The notes below the pieces were generated by a model that worked only from the letters and a program-made list of their open reading frames with translations, did no database searches and was not told the DNA's origin. The position numbers were made by a program, and so were the translations under genes. Below, in pieces: positions 14,701 through 26,104 of a stretch of 64,000 nt of DNA. The first letter of the stretch is position 1. Every line of letters begins with the position of its first letter. Origin of the DNA: Triticum aestivum (lineage: Eukaryota; Streptophyta; Magnoliopsida; Poales; Poaceae); assembly GCF_018294505.1 (NCBI RefSeq), contig NC_057810.1, positions 681,224,052-681,288,051 on the forward strand, written 5' to 3'.

Positions 14701-15881
14701 GAGTTTGGGTGAGGCGCGAGCGGTGGCTACGGTACATAACAGGAGCAATAGACTAGGGTTTTGGGATCCTGGCGTGGTGCTGAGCACGGTGGTGTGCTCG
14801 GACGTGACATGCGTGAGCTCTAGCCACGGCGACCTCGTGGCCGGCGGCGATGAGCTCTCGGGCTCGGCAGAGCCCGCGGTTAGTGGAAGAAATCGGCATC
14901 GGGGAGAGGGAGGTTCGGTGCAGGGGCTCACAGCGATGACGACGGAATGCTCGGCGAGGTCGGGGACGGTCCGGAGCCGACGAATCGGGCGACGGCGACC
15001 GGCGGGTCCGAGGAGGGGAAAAGCGTCGGGGCGACGCTTCGGGGCTTCTCCGGTCGCATGAGCCGACGGAGAGGACGAGGGAGGCACTGCGGAGCTCGGG
15101 AGCGCATCGGAGAGGAGAGGGGGTGGCGGTGGCCGCGAGGGAGCTCGTCGGCGGCGACGGCTGCGTTCGGGCGAGTGAGAGAGAGGAAGCAGAGGAGAGG
15201 AGGGCCACGGGGAGAGTGATAGAGAGGTCGAGGGGGTTCGGCATCTCCGTGGCGTCGTCTAGGCGCATCGGAGAGGGGCCAGGCAGGCAGGGAGGGAGGA
15301 GGTGGCCGGCGCGGGGCGGGCACGCGCCTCCGTCCTTCTGGCGAGGGAGGAAGACGACAGGGAGGAGGCGGTGATGGGCTGGGCCGTTGGAGCTGGGCCG
15401 GTTGGTGGGCGCCAGGTAGGTCCAGGTGGGTTCTCTCTCTCTTTCTTTCTCTTTTCTATTATCTGCAATTGGTTTTGATTTGATTTAAAATATCAAATCA
15501 TTTTTCTAAAACTTTCTGTAAATTGTATGTGAGTTCAGGAACTAGTCCAAGGTCACAGGCGACTTACAAAAATATTTGAACTTTATTTCTTATATAATAT
15601 AAATAAATTCAACTCAAATATGTCATTGGTTTAAGTCAAAGGCCCAAAAATAAATAATTATGTGATTCCAAAAATTTTGGTTTGTATTTTACCTCTTACC
15701 AATATTTTCACAAAGTAACAGGAACATTTCTTTGGACTCATTTGATGAGATTTAAATGTTGGTTATTTTTAGAGGTCTTCTGAGGCTTTTGAAAATTCCT
15801 CAATTCAAATTTCATTTGAATTAAAACATGATGCTCAGATGAGGGTCTAGCCTAGTGCATAACAGGACCAGGGATGTGACA
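11789..15881 (-). repeat. 5' LTR of the 12 kb gypsy element
   Basis: 4093 bp, bounded by TG...CA and matching 3803-7899 along its whole length with scattered substitutions and small indels. It would hold the active promoter on the minus strand. Confidence 0.93.
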
Positions 15882-15886
15882 CCTCA

Positions 15887-17926
15887 TCCCAATATTTGAG
15901 AGGCATAGAAGCATGAGAAAGTAGTGACAACCCTACTTCGACAATGTGACGGTGTTTGCGCTTGGCAGAACCGTTCTGTTGATGGGCATGAGGACAAGAG
16001 ACATGATGTTCAATGCCTATACTTCTAAAGAAGGAGTTGAGTTTTTCATACTCCCCTCCCCAATCACTTTGAGCAGCAAGAATTTTTCTGTCAAAGTGAC
16101 GTTCAACAAGCTTTTGAAATTCTTGATAGACAGCTAAAACTTCAGATTTGTGTTTAAGAAGATATATCCAAGTAAACTTGTTGTAATCATCAATGAAGCT
16201 AACATAATATTTCTTTCTTCCAAAAGAATCTCTTGCATGACCGCAAACATCACCAAATATAAGCTCTAAGGGAGCATGAGAAACACTACTAGACTTTGGA
16301 TAGGGAAGTTGATGACTCTTCGCACATTGACAAGCTTCTCAAACAGACTCACTACTTTCTCTACCTGACAATGGAAGATTGTCTTTATTTACTACTTGCT
16401 CAACTATAATAGAAGACAGATGTCCTAATCTTTGATGCCATCTAGCCAAGGAAGGCCTAACAACGGAGTAAACTTGATGACGATGCTTGCGGCTAAGTAA
16501 CCTTGATGTAATAGGGTAGAGACCACCGACGCATCTACCGTGATGAAGAAGTTCCCTCGTTGCCTGATCCTTGATGAAAAAATATTTTGGATGAGTTTCA
16601 AAAAAGACATTATTATCAGCTGATAAGCGAGACATGGATGCAAGATTTTTGTTAGCTTGAGGGACATGAAGGACATCTTCAAGAACAAGATCACGTTTAG
16701 AGGTAGGGGAAATAATGAAAGCACGACCAATATGATGTATGTCCATACCTCCACCGGTTGCAGCAGTGTTCACTTGATCATTGCCGTAGTATTTTTCACG
16801 AGTTGCAAGTTTCTCAAGCTCACTCGTGATGTGATCGGTTGCACCAGAATCAGCGTACCACACGGTTTCTCCTTCTCCTACTTGTTCTCTCAAGGCAGCA
16901 AGGACATGGCGCTCTTCAGAACATAGTCCTCATCATACCTATGCCAACACTCAAGCACTTCATGACCAGGCTTCTTACAGAGCTGGCATCGGGGTTGAGG
17001 CTGTCCACCAGATCGGTCGCCATTGTTGTTGTTGAAGGAACATGCACAGTTGTTGTTGTTGCTGTTGGAGCACCCGCGCCCATAGCCGCTGCTGTTGCCA
17101 CCTCGGCCACGCCCTTGCTGACCTTGGTGACCATGGCCTCGGCCACCATAGCCACAGCCACGAGTCAGGGCGTTTACCGAGGATTGACGCAGATTTCCCT
17201 GTTAGAGCAGATTGATGCGGGCTTCAAAGCTAAGAAGCTGGTTGTAGAGATCGATGACGGTGACAGGCTCGACGCGGGCAGAGAGGGACGAGACAACTGA
17301 GTTGTACTCCATGTCCAGGCCCTTCAGAACGAAGGAGATGATCTCGCCATCGCCGAGCGGGGATCCAGTGCAGGCAATCTCATCCGTCAGGGCTTTGATC
17401 TTGGCGAGGTACTCTCGCATCCCCATGTTGCCCTTCTAGAGGTTTGCAAGGGCGATGCGAGTATTAACGAGCTTTGACTGCGTTTGCGCAGCGAAGAAGG
17501 CGTGGATGGCACTCAACACCTCTGCCGGCGTCTGGAGAGTTACGACCTCTGCAAGAACCTCACGTGATAGGGATCCCATGAGATAACCTTGTAGCTGCTG
17601 CTGCTGGGCGTACCAGATCGTCCTGGCATAGTTGAAGACCTGCTCTTCCTTCCCATATTTGGTGATGGTGATGGTGGCAGGGGCGCCATATTTGTGGCGT
17701 CCAGGAAGTGCTCCATCTGGGCCCCCTTGATCTGGGGTAGCACGATGGCCTTCCGGGGGAGAAAATTCATCCTCGTCAGCTTCTTTGACGGAGGCGACCC
17801 GAGGGAGCTAGCATCGTTGCTGGAGGTGGAAGAAGAGGCGTAGGAGGAACCGGCAAACTGGGTTGTCAGGGCACTCGTGGTGGACGTGATAAGGGCAGCG
17901 GTGGTGGATGCATTGGTTCCTGCCAT
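15887..17926 (-). pseudogene. Copia gag-protease-integrase pseudogene, minus strand
   Basis: The gag probably starts with the ATG at 17926 (MAGTNAS...). A frameshift near 17600 moves the gag frame to REVLAEVV..., and a TAG at 17436-17438 interrupts NL*KGNM. Further on are a CCHC knuckle, CQLCKKPGHEVLEC, near 16950-16990, and the protease motif WYADSGATDHIT at the start of the open frame 16893-16339. The GAG pre-integrase part contains RWHQRLGHLS. The integrase core runs through 15887, with AHQQNGSA near its end. The protein resumes at 3797 after the nested 12 kb gypsy. RT is outside the window. The element is inactive. Confidence 0.85.
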
Positions 17927-18006
17927 GGCTTCGATCTACGGTGGCTACGTTGTGTTTCCTCTCGGGGTTGAAGGCTTTCTCGTGGGTTGCCAGATGCGAT
18001 GAGGAT

Positions 18007-18021
18007 TGGCTCTGATGACCA
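18007..18021 (-). other. Primer binding site of the minus-strand copia
   Basis: In minus sense TGGTCATCAGAGCCA follows directly after an LTR end (...CTTTACA at 18022). It is a variant of the initiator tRNA complement and fixes this as the 5' end of the minus-strand copia. Confidence 0.65.
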
Positions 18022-18281
18022 TGTAAAGATTGGAGGAAGCGTTGAACCCTTTGGTCTCGGGCCACTATATATATTGAGAATCTGTCGTGGTTACAAGTTT
18101 GGGAGGTCGCTAGGACTCTCCATAATTACACGAGAGAGAGAGAGAGAGACAGAAGATTACAGGAGAGGGAGAAGAGATAGAAGTTTGTATGCGCTATTGT
18201 CAGGGAGGTGCGCCCCTGCTGCCTATAACATGCAACGCGCCCCCTCACAACGAGGATAAGACACTTCTGCCAAATCGCACA
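18022..18281. repeat. Chimeric LTR between two head-to-head copia elements
   Basis: A 260-bp stretch that reads TG...CA on either strand. The right 98 bp (18184-18281) match the 3' end of the plus copia's 3' LTR (23121-23218). The left ~160 bp do not; they belong to the minus copia and adjoin its primer site at 18021. They include a TATA-like ATATATATA near 18067 and a GA repeat at 18133-18150. Each primer site directly abuts its own side. The 5' part of each parental LTR is missing at the junction near 18184. Confidence 0.75.
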
Positions 18282-18345
18282 TGGTAATCAGAGATGCCTC
18301 TTCCTAAAACCCTAGATTTTCCAATCTCCAGCAAAGCTCGCCGCT

Positions 18346-20640
18346 ATGTCTTCCTTCGCCACCTCCCACCCAAACCTTAGTGGTCAGGTCACGGGGAAGC
18401 TCTCCCACACAAACTATGTGCTCTGGCAGACTCAGATCACGCCTCAACTGAGGGGAGCCGGTGTCTTTGGCTATGTCGATGGCACCACACCAGAACCAGC
18501 TCGGCTTCTCGTCACCAAGGACAAGGACGGGAAGGAGAGCTCCAAGCTCAATCCTCTCCACCCCATCTGGGTCAGAGAGGACCAACATGTACTTGACTAT
18601 CTGCTCAATAACCTTGCTAAAGAGGTGCTCATCACGGTGACCACGATCACCACCACGCATGGTCTCTGGACAGCGGCAGGTATGTTTTCATCGTAGTCTT
18701 TGAGCTGTGTCAACAACATTTGTACTGCCCTCATCAATGCGCAGAAGGGCAACCAGTCGGTTGCTGCCTACTTCACCCACATGTGCGACCTCGCCAACGA
18801 ACTTGTTGCGGCCGGGAAAGCAATCCAGGATGACAAACTTATCTCCTATATTCTTCACGGGCTGGACATGGACTAACAGCCCCTCGTCTCGGCCCTCAAC
18901 GCATGCATCACGCCCGTCTCCCTCGACGAGCGCTTCTCCATGCTGAGCAACTTCGACTAGCGCGTCGCTCAGTTCCAGAACTCCGCCGTCGGCTTCAAGT
19001 CGTCCGCGAACGCGGCCACACGCGGTCGCGGTGGCTACTCGTCTTGCCACCATGGCCCTCCTCGTCCCAAGGGCAAGAAAAGCGGCTCCAGCAACTCCAC
19101 CAGCTCCAGCTCTCGCAATGGTCGCCCCAACTTCACCAACAATCGGGGCCGCCGTGGTGGTCCTGGCAAGTCCCGGCCCGACGCCATGCGATGCCAGATT
19201 TGTGGAAAGCCTGGCCACTCCGCCAAGGACTGCTGGTACCGCTTCGAAGAAGACGACACCTCCTATGAAGATAATGACAAGGTTGCCGCCGCCGCCGATG
19301 GATCCTGTGGTGTTGATACCAACTGGTATCTTGACAGCGGCGCCACCAACCATCTCACGGGCGAGCTCAAGAAGGTGACTCTCCGTGAGATATACCATGG
19401 GAAGGACCAGATCCACACGGCAAGTGTTGCAGGTATGAGGATAAGTCATATAGGTCATTCGGTTATACGTACCCCTTCTCGCAAGATTCATCTTAGAAAA
19501 ATTCTACATGTTCCTAGTGCCAACAAAAATCTTCTCTCCGTCCATCGCATTACTATTGATAATCATGTGTTCATTGAATTCCATCCTTTCTTCTCTTTGG
19601 TCAAGGATCAGGCTACGAGGAAAGTACTCTACAGAGGTAGATGTGTTTGTGGGCTTTACCCGTTGATTCAGGAGTTTAGAAGATCAAATAAACAAGCTTG
19701 TGGTGCTACCAAGCTTTCGTCCACACGATGGCACGATCGTTTAGGACATGCCTATTTTTCCTTAGTTGAACGCTTGCTTAGGAAAAATAAGCTCCCTTTG
19801 TTGGTGAGCGCAATATTGAAACTATTTGTGATTCTTGCCAAAGAGCAAAATGTCATCAATTACCCTATCCCATATCTACAAGTGTCTCTACCCAACCCTT
19901 GCAATTAATATTTTCTGATGTTTGGGGTCCTGCCCCCATCTGTTGGTAGACACACATACTATGTTAGCTTCATTGATGACTATAGCAAATTCTCTTGGAT
20001 TTACCTCCTCAAGAAAAGATCTGATGTTTTTCAAGTGTTTAAAAATTTCCAAGCACTTGTTGAACGCAAGTTTGATAGCAAAATAATTGCTATCCAATCC
20101 GACTGGGGGGGGGCGAGTACGAGAAGTTAAATTCCTTCTTTCAAACACTTGGCATATCTCACCATGTGTCATGCCCCCACGCTCACCAACAAAATGGATC
20201 CGCCGAACGCAAGCATAGGCACATAGTTGAGGTTGGTCTAGCCCTCCTTGCCAGTGCTTCCATGCCTCTCAAGTTTTATGATGAAGCATTCCGCACGGCC
20301 GTCCACATCATAAACATGCTCCCTAGTCATGTCATCAACAATGAAACACCCACAAAACGACTTCTTCATGTCAAACCAGAGTACACATCACTCCGTGTAT
20401 TTGGTTGTGCCTGTTGACCTAATCTTCATCCATACAACTCTCGCAAACTTATGTTTCGCTCAAATCAATGTGTTTTGCTTGGGTATAGCGCTCAACATAA
20501 GGGGGTCAAGTGTCTTGACGTTTCCACCGGTCGGGTATACATATCTCGTGATGTTGTGTTTGACGAGACTGAATTCCCCTTTGCTGATCTACACCCAAAT
20601 GTCGGCGCCATACTTCGAAAAGAAATCCTTCTTCTATCTC
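18346..20640 (+). pseudogene. Copia gag-protease-integrase pseudogene, plus strand
   Basis: Gag starts at the ATG at 18346 (MSSFATSHPN...) and follows the UBN2-type gag pattern (NYVLWQTQITPQLRG). In-frame stops are at 18694 (TAG), 18874 (TAA) and 18958 (TAG). The CCHC knuckle CQICGKPGHSAKDC is at about 19195, and the protease motif WYLDSGATNHLT at about 19320. RWHDRLGH marks the pre-integrase domain. A frameshift lies near 19800, another in a G-run near 20105, and a TGA at 20415-20417 replaces the Trp expected after FGCAC. Integrase pieces include SFIDDYSKFSWIYLLKK, AHQQNGSAERKHR and GRVYISRDVVFDE. The element cannot make a full polyprotein. Confidence 0.9.
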
Positions 20641-21391
20641 CTAGTCTAACCGGTTGTGATCATGGGGAGTATAGCTATAATGATCCTATCATGACTAACC
20701 CTCTCACCCCTTTGCATGAGTCTTGTGATGATACAGGAGGCCACACTAAAAAAACGGAGTTGAAAACGATGAAGAAAACTGCCCACCAGGGCCCTATTTC
20801 ATGTGCCAGGGCTCGGGGAGCAGACCCTCCTCTGGATCGTGTCTGCAGGTGCGGTAGACCTGGCAGCAGAATCCGCCTCGGGATCACTGCTAGCAGACCG
20901 GTTAGGCCGCGCGTCGCTGGACCATCTGCTGCTCCTGCCGCACCCGACCGCACGCCAGTGGGCGGCCCCGCCTGCGCCACGCGACAACCAGCGGGTGGTG
21001 GCGACGCCACCCACGTCCCACACTCACCTGGGCCCACGAGCGGGCGTTTCCCCATCCAACCCGTCTGCTACAAGCGCCGTGACCTGCGTCAGCCGACCGA
21101 TGCGGGGCCCACATCTGGCACCAGGGGGAACCAGCTCAATCATTGCCGCATGATGAGCTTCACCAGACGGGATCCTCTGCGGTGCCTGTGGCTTCCTCTG
21201 GCGGGGCTGCTACACCCGCGGGCATAGAAGATCCGGTGCATGCTCCCGAAGCGGCACCTGCTCCTGCTCCCAAATACATCTCGGGATCGACACCTGCAGC
21301 CAACACGGGTTCTTCTGTGCCATAGGGGAAAACTACGCCATGTCGTACCCGGCTCCAACAAGGGGTAATACAACCCATAAATTATAAACAT

Positions 21392-22954
21392 ATGACAAAA
21401 TTTCGGATGGTCTATTCCACAGGTGAACCAGGCAAGCCACATACACTTGAAGAAGCACTTGGTGTTGAAAATTTGAAGAAAGCAATAAAAGAAGAATACA
21501 TGGCCCTGAAACAAAACATCACATGGCACTCGGTTCCTCCACGGCAAGGTAAAAACCTCATTGACAGTAAGTGGGTATTCAGGATCAAGAGAAAATCTGA
21601 TGGAACCACTGACCGCTACAGAGCAAGACTTGTGGCAAAAGGTTTTAAACAACGGTATGGAATAGACTATGATGATACTTTTAGTCCTGTTGTAAAAGCT
21701 GCCACCATCCATCTTGTCTTGTCCATTGTTTTGTCCAAGGGCTGGAGTCTCAGACAGCTTGATGTACGGAACACATTTTTGCATGGTGTTCTGGAAGAGG
21801 AAGTGTACATGAAACAACCTCCTGGGTTTGAAAACAAGAATGCACCTTCTCATGTATGCAAGCTTGACAAAGCATTATATGGACGGAAACATGCTCCTAG
21901 AGCATGGTACTCACGTTTGAGTCACAAAATGCAAGCACTTGACTTTATTCCTTCAAAGTCCGACACCTCCTTGTTCATTTACAACAAATGCAACACACAC
22001 ATATTTGTTCTCATATACGTTCATGATATTATTGTCACAAGTTCATCTAATGAGGTTATCACATGACTTTTGAAGGATCTCAGTGCAGAGTTTGCTCTCA
22101 AGGATCTCGGAGAATTGCATTATTTTCTAGGGATAGAAGTGAAGAATCATGAGGATGGACTTCATCTATCTCAGGAAAAATATGCAAGAAATCTGGTAAA
22201 AAAGGCTGGTTTACAAGGGTGTAAACCCTCACCCACTCCATTATCTAGTTCACAAAAGTTGTCTCTTATAGAAGGACAGCCTTTGAGTCAAGATGATAGT
22301 ACAAGGTACAGGAGTCTGGTAGGTGCACTTCAATATTTGACGCTTACAAGACCTGATATGTCATTTGCTGTTAATAAAGTTTGTCAGTTTCTTCATGCAC
22401 CCACCATAGTTCATTGGACCGCTTCAAAGTGCATAGTTAGATATGTCAAGAACACTCTCAATATAGATCTAAATTTTAGCAAGTCATCATCCACACTTTT
22501 GAGTGCTTTCTTAGATTCTGACTGGACAGGATGCCTGGATGACAGGTGCTCCACTGGTGGTTTTGCAGTGTTCTTCGGCCTTAACTTAATTTCATGGTGT
22601 GCAAGGAAACATGTCACTGTCTCTCGAACCAGTATAGAGGCAGAATACAAAGCATTAGCAAATACTACAGCTGAGATCATATGGGTGCAATCTATGTTGA
22701 AAGAATTTGGTGTAAAAAGCACCCAAGCTCCATGCTTATGGTGTGATGACCTGGGTGCTACATATCTGTCTGCTAATCCAGTGTTTCATGCTAGAACTAA
22801 ACACATTGAAATTGATTTCCACTTTGTCAGAGAATGGGTGGCTCAGAAGAAACTTGATATACGTTTTGTGCATTCCAAGGATCACATTGGAGATGGATTC
22901 ACAAAACCTTTGCCCACAAGAAGCTTTGAAGACTTCAAACATAATCTCAACTAG
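21392..22954 (+). pseudogene. Copia reverse transcriptase-RNase H pseudogene, plus strand
   Basis: The RVT_2 domain starts near VEN...[14 protein letters not shown], with [20 protein letters not shown] and [19 protein letters not shown]. The catalytic YVDD box reads YVHD (about 22015-22026), so the first of the paired aspartates is lost. A TGA at 22064-22066 splits the domain. The downstream frame continues with [29 protein letters not shown], the RNase H motif [13 protein letters not shown] and the C-terminal [13 protein letters not shown]. The end of the frame lies 23 bp before the 3' LTR, as usual in copia elements. RT activity is not expected. Confidence 0.9.
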
Positions 22955-22977
22955 ATGAAGTTGTGATTAAGGGAGGG

Positions 22978-23218
22978 TGTTAAAAGCACAAATATGTCAC
23001 GATGACATTCAGAGTTGGACTCCAGGAGATAGACTAGGTTATTAGGCAGAATCCTTTTATCTTGTAACCTCTCTTATCTCCTTATCTCTTCCTACCCAAG
23101 ATGTAATCTTCTCCAACAACTTTGTATGCGCAATTGTCAGGGAGGTGCGCCCCTGCTTCCTATAACATGCAATGCGCCCCCTCACAACAAGGGTAAGACA
23201 CTTCTGCCAAATCGCACA
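22978..23218 (+). repeat. 3' LTR of the plus-strand copia
   Basis: 241 bp, TGTTAAAAGCAC...CAAATCGCACA, directly after the purine tract. Its last 98 bp match 18184-18281. Confidence 0.85.
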
Positions 23219-23302
23219 GATGCAATTTGTGAAATCAAATTTACCAAACAGGACAATGGAGGACAACAGGCTAGCATGGCACTATATATGCTTCTCGGTC
23301 CG
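23219..23302. other. 84 bp of unassigned DNA
   Basis: A short stretch between the plus copia and the gypsy B LTR with no recognisable feature. It is probably the older host sequence into which both elements inserted. Confidence 0.5.
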
Positions 23303-24961
23303 TGATGTCTACTACACAACCTTCTTCTTGTAGACGTTGTTGGGCCTCCAAGTGCAGAGGTTTGTAGGACAGTAGCAAATTTCCCTCAAGTGGATGACCT
23401 AAGGTGTATCAATCCGTAGGAGGCTTAGGATGAAGATGGTCTCTCTCAAACAACCCTGCAACCAAATAACAAAGAGTCTCTTGTGTCCCCAACACACCCA
23501 ATACAATGGTAAATTGTATAGGTGCACTAGTTCAGCGAAGAGATGGTGATACAAGTGCAATATGGATAGTTGATAAAGGTATTTGTAATCTGAAATTATA
23601 AAAACAGCAAGGTAGCAAGCGATAAAAGTGAGCGTAAACTGTATTGCAATCGTAGGAAACAAGGCCTAAGGTTCATACTTTCACTAGTGTAAGTTCTCTC
23701 AACAATAATAACATACTTGGATCATATAACTATCCCTCAACATGCACCAAAGAGTCACTCCAAAGCCACTAATAGCGGAGAACAAACAAAGAGATTATTG
23801 TAGGGTATGAAACCACCTCAAAGTTATCCTTTCTGCTCTATCTATTCAAGAGTCCGTAGTAAAATACAATGAAGCTATTCTTTCCGTTCGATCTATCATA
23901 AAGTTCATACTAGAATAACACCTTAAGACACAAATCAACCAAAACCCTAATGTCACCTAGATACTCCATTGTCACCTCAAGTATCTGTGGGCATGATTAT
24001 ACGATATGCATCACACAATCTCAGATTCATCTATTCAACCAACACAAAGTACTTCAAAGAGTGCCCCAAAGTTTCTACCGGAGAGTCAAGACGAAAACAT
24101 GTGCCAACCCCTATGCAGAGGTTCATGGACGGAACCCGCAAGTTGATCACCAAAACATATATCAAGTGGATCACGTGAATATCCTATTGTCACCACAGAT
24201 AAGCACGGCAAGACATACATCAAGTGTTCTCAAATCCTTAAAGACTTAATCTGATAAGATAACTTCAAAGGGAAAACTCAATCCACTACAAGAGAGTAGA
24301 GGTGGAGAAACATCATAAGATCCAACTATAATAGCAAAGCTCGCGATACATCAAGATCGTGCCATAGAAAGAACACGAGAGAGAGAGATCAAACACATAG
24401 CTACTGGTACATACCCTCAGCCCCGAGGGTGAACTACTCCCTCCTCATCATGGAGATCACCGGGATGATGAAGATGGCCACCAATGAGGGATCCCCCCTC
24501 CGGCAGGGTGCCGGAACAGGGTCCGATTGGCTTTTGGTGGCTACAGAGGCTTGCGGCGGTGGAACTCCCGATCTATCTTCATCTTCGATGTTTTAGGGTT
24601 ACATGGGAACTCCCGATCTATCTATGCTCGAGGGGCCCACGAGACAGGGGGCGCGCCCAGTAGGGGGGGCACGCTCGTGGCCACCTTGAAGCTTCCCTGG
24701 CTTGTACTCCAAGTTCCCTGGATTGCTTCTGTTCCAAAAATAAGTTTCCCAAAGGTTTCATTCCGTCTGGACTCCGTTTGATATTCCTTTTCTTTGAAAC
24801 ACTTAAATAGGCAAGAAAACAACAATATGGGTTGGGCCTCCGCTTAGTAGGTTAGTCCCAAAAGTAATATAAGAGTGTATAATAAAGCCCATAATCATCC
24901 AAAACAGATAATATAATAGCATGAATGCTTCCTAAATTATGGATACGTTGGAGGCGTATCA
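23303..24961 (-). repeat. 3' LTR of gypsy B
   Basis: 1659 bp. On the plus strand it reads TGATGTCTACTAC...GAGGCGTATCA, the reverse complement of the gypsy A LTR. The purine tract (AAGCTTGGGGAT in minus sense, 24964-24975) follows directly. Confidence 0.92.
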
Positions 24962-24976
24962 ACATCCCCAAGCTTA

Positions 24977-25101
24977 ATTCCTACTCGTTCTCGAGTAGGT
25001 AAATGATAAAAGAAAGAATTTATGAAGTGTGAATGCTAGCAGGGGCACAAGTTTGATCAACGATAATTTAAATCACCTTTTCTTGCATGATTATATGTCA
25101 T
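24977..25101 (-). other. Gypsy B internal DNA before the nested solo LTR
   Basis: Noncoding 3' internal sequence matching 1180-1289 of gypsy A in reverse complement. It ends with the TSD gtcat at 25097-25101. Confidence 0.8.
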
Positions 25102-25244
25102 TGTTGGAAATATGCCCTAGAGGCAATGATAAAATGATTATTATTATATTTCCTTGTTCATGATAATTGTCTATTGTTCATGCTATAATTGTATTAACCG
25201 GAAACCGTGATACATGTGTGAATACACTACTAGGAAAAGGGCTA

Positions 25245-25625
25245 TAGATGGAAATGACACTAATGGCGCACCAGACATGTGGTGCGCCATTAGTATATAC
25301 TAATGGCGCACCACCTTCTGATGCGCCATTAGTGTTGAAACAACTAATGGCGCACCCTGCCCACGGTGCGCCATTAGGACCAAATTATTTTTTTGAACTA
25401 GTGCGCCTGTCCAAACATACTAATGGTGCATCCATTGGTGGTGCGCCATTACTAGTTGTAACTAGTAATGGCGCACCAGCCAGAAGGTGCGCCACTAATG
25501 TTATTTTTTTATTATTGTTTTATTCCTTTTTTTTGCAAAAGTACTAATGGTGCACCACCAGGGGGTGTGCCATTAGTAACCTGGATTACTAATGGCGCAT
25601 TTGTTGCTGGTGCGCCATTAGTAAG
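25245..25625. repeat. CACTA1 5' subterminal repeats
   Basis: At least six units of the type ACTAATGGCGCACC ... GGTGCGCCATTAGT, each an inverted pair, in a spacing of roughly 50-90 bp. In other CACTA elements such arrays bind the element's DNA-binding protein. Confidence 0.85.
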
Positions 25626-25965
25626 TGGGCAGCAACAAGATATTTTGGACAGCCTCTCCTCCCACACTCACTTTCTCCCCACTTCATTCTCTCCACCGCC
25701 TCCTCCTTGTCTCGGGTGCCTCCTCTTTTTCACCTCATTTCCACCATAGATTCATTCAAATTAAGTGGTTAAGTTACCTTGTTTTGCTAGGTAAGTAAGG
25801 GGGGAAGCTATATTTATGTTGTTCTCCCTACAACAATGTGCACATGCACTTTTTATGGCCTAGCTAGATCTATGTATGTTCGTGGTGTTGCATATGTTTG
25901 TGGTGTTGCATATGTGTTTGTGTTTGGAGGTGTACCGGTATTTGAAATGCGATAGTTGCCAATAT

Positions 25966-26062
25966 TTTGCCGGAATGTTGATTCATTTCCGTTTCGGCGA
26001 GAATTTTGGCATGAAGCATTCTTTTTGGTCCTATTTTTAGGGAAAGTCATGCCAAATTTTTT
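25966..26062 (+). promoter_or_regulatory. Structured leader block a, upstream of the CACTA1 transposase
   Basis: Two adjacent inverted repeats: TTGCCGGAA...TTCCGTTTCGGC, then TTTTGGCATGA...TCATGCCAAA. It resembles block b at 28499-28636 in both sequence and order. It ends just before a likely splice acceptor (CCCGCAG, 26093-26099) and the transposase ATG at 26105, so it probably lies in a 5' leader intron. Confidence 0.5.
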
Positions 26063-26104
26063 CTTGGTTCTAAAATATCGTTTTGCTCTACCCCGCAGGC
26101 GACC

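Larger units (their letters stand above)
3803..15881 (-). mobile_element. Complete 12.1 kb gypsy element with ~4.1 kb LTRs (Sukkula-like, tentative)
   Basis: Two near-identical ~4.1 kb LTRs flank a 3.9 kb internal region. In the element's sense (minus strand) the LTR begins TGTCACATCCC and ends GGGTCCTGACA. A 5-bp TSD, CCTCA, is present at 3798-3802 and 15882-15886. The primer binding site is at the right end and the purine-rich tract (GTGGGGGTGAG in minus sense) at the left end, which fixes the orientation. The LTRs are longer than the internal region, which holds only ruined pol remnants. This resembles the large, non-autonomous Triticeae elements such as Sukkula; that name is a guess. It inserted into the integrase codons of the minus-strand copia. 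Confidence 0.93.
18184..23218 (+). mobile_element. Copia element, plus strand, with truncated 5' LTR
   Basis: A truncated 5' LTR (18184-18281), primer site TGGTAATCAGAG (18282-18293), gag, protease, integrase, RT and RNase H in copia order, purine tract AAGGGAGGG (22969-22977) and a short 3' LTR of 241 bp. Five bases after the LTR (23219-23223, gatgc) have no left counterpart because the 5' LTR is broken. I do not assign a family name. Confidence 0.88.

Noticed and set aside
18688..19491. 267-aa minus-strand frame opposite the plus copia gag
   Set aside because: Shadow of the gag region; Gly/Val-rich, no domain.
23219..23302. TATATATG near 23283-23290 as a host promoter
   Set aside because: Only 84 bp of unassigned DNA and no following gene.
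25248..25749. Repetitive peptide frames with NGAP/GAPL units in CACTA1 ends (also 33376-33669)
   Set aside because: Direct translation of the subterminal palindromes, not genes.
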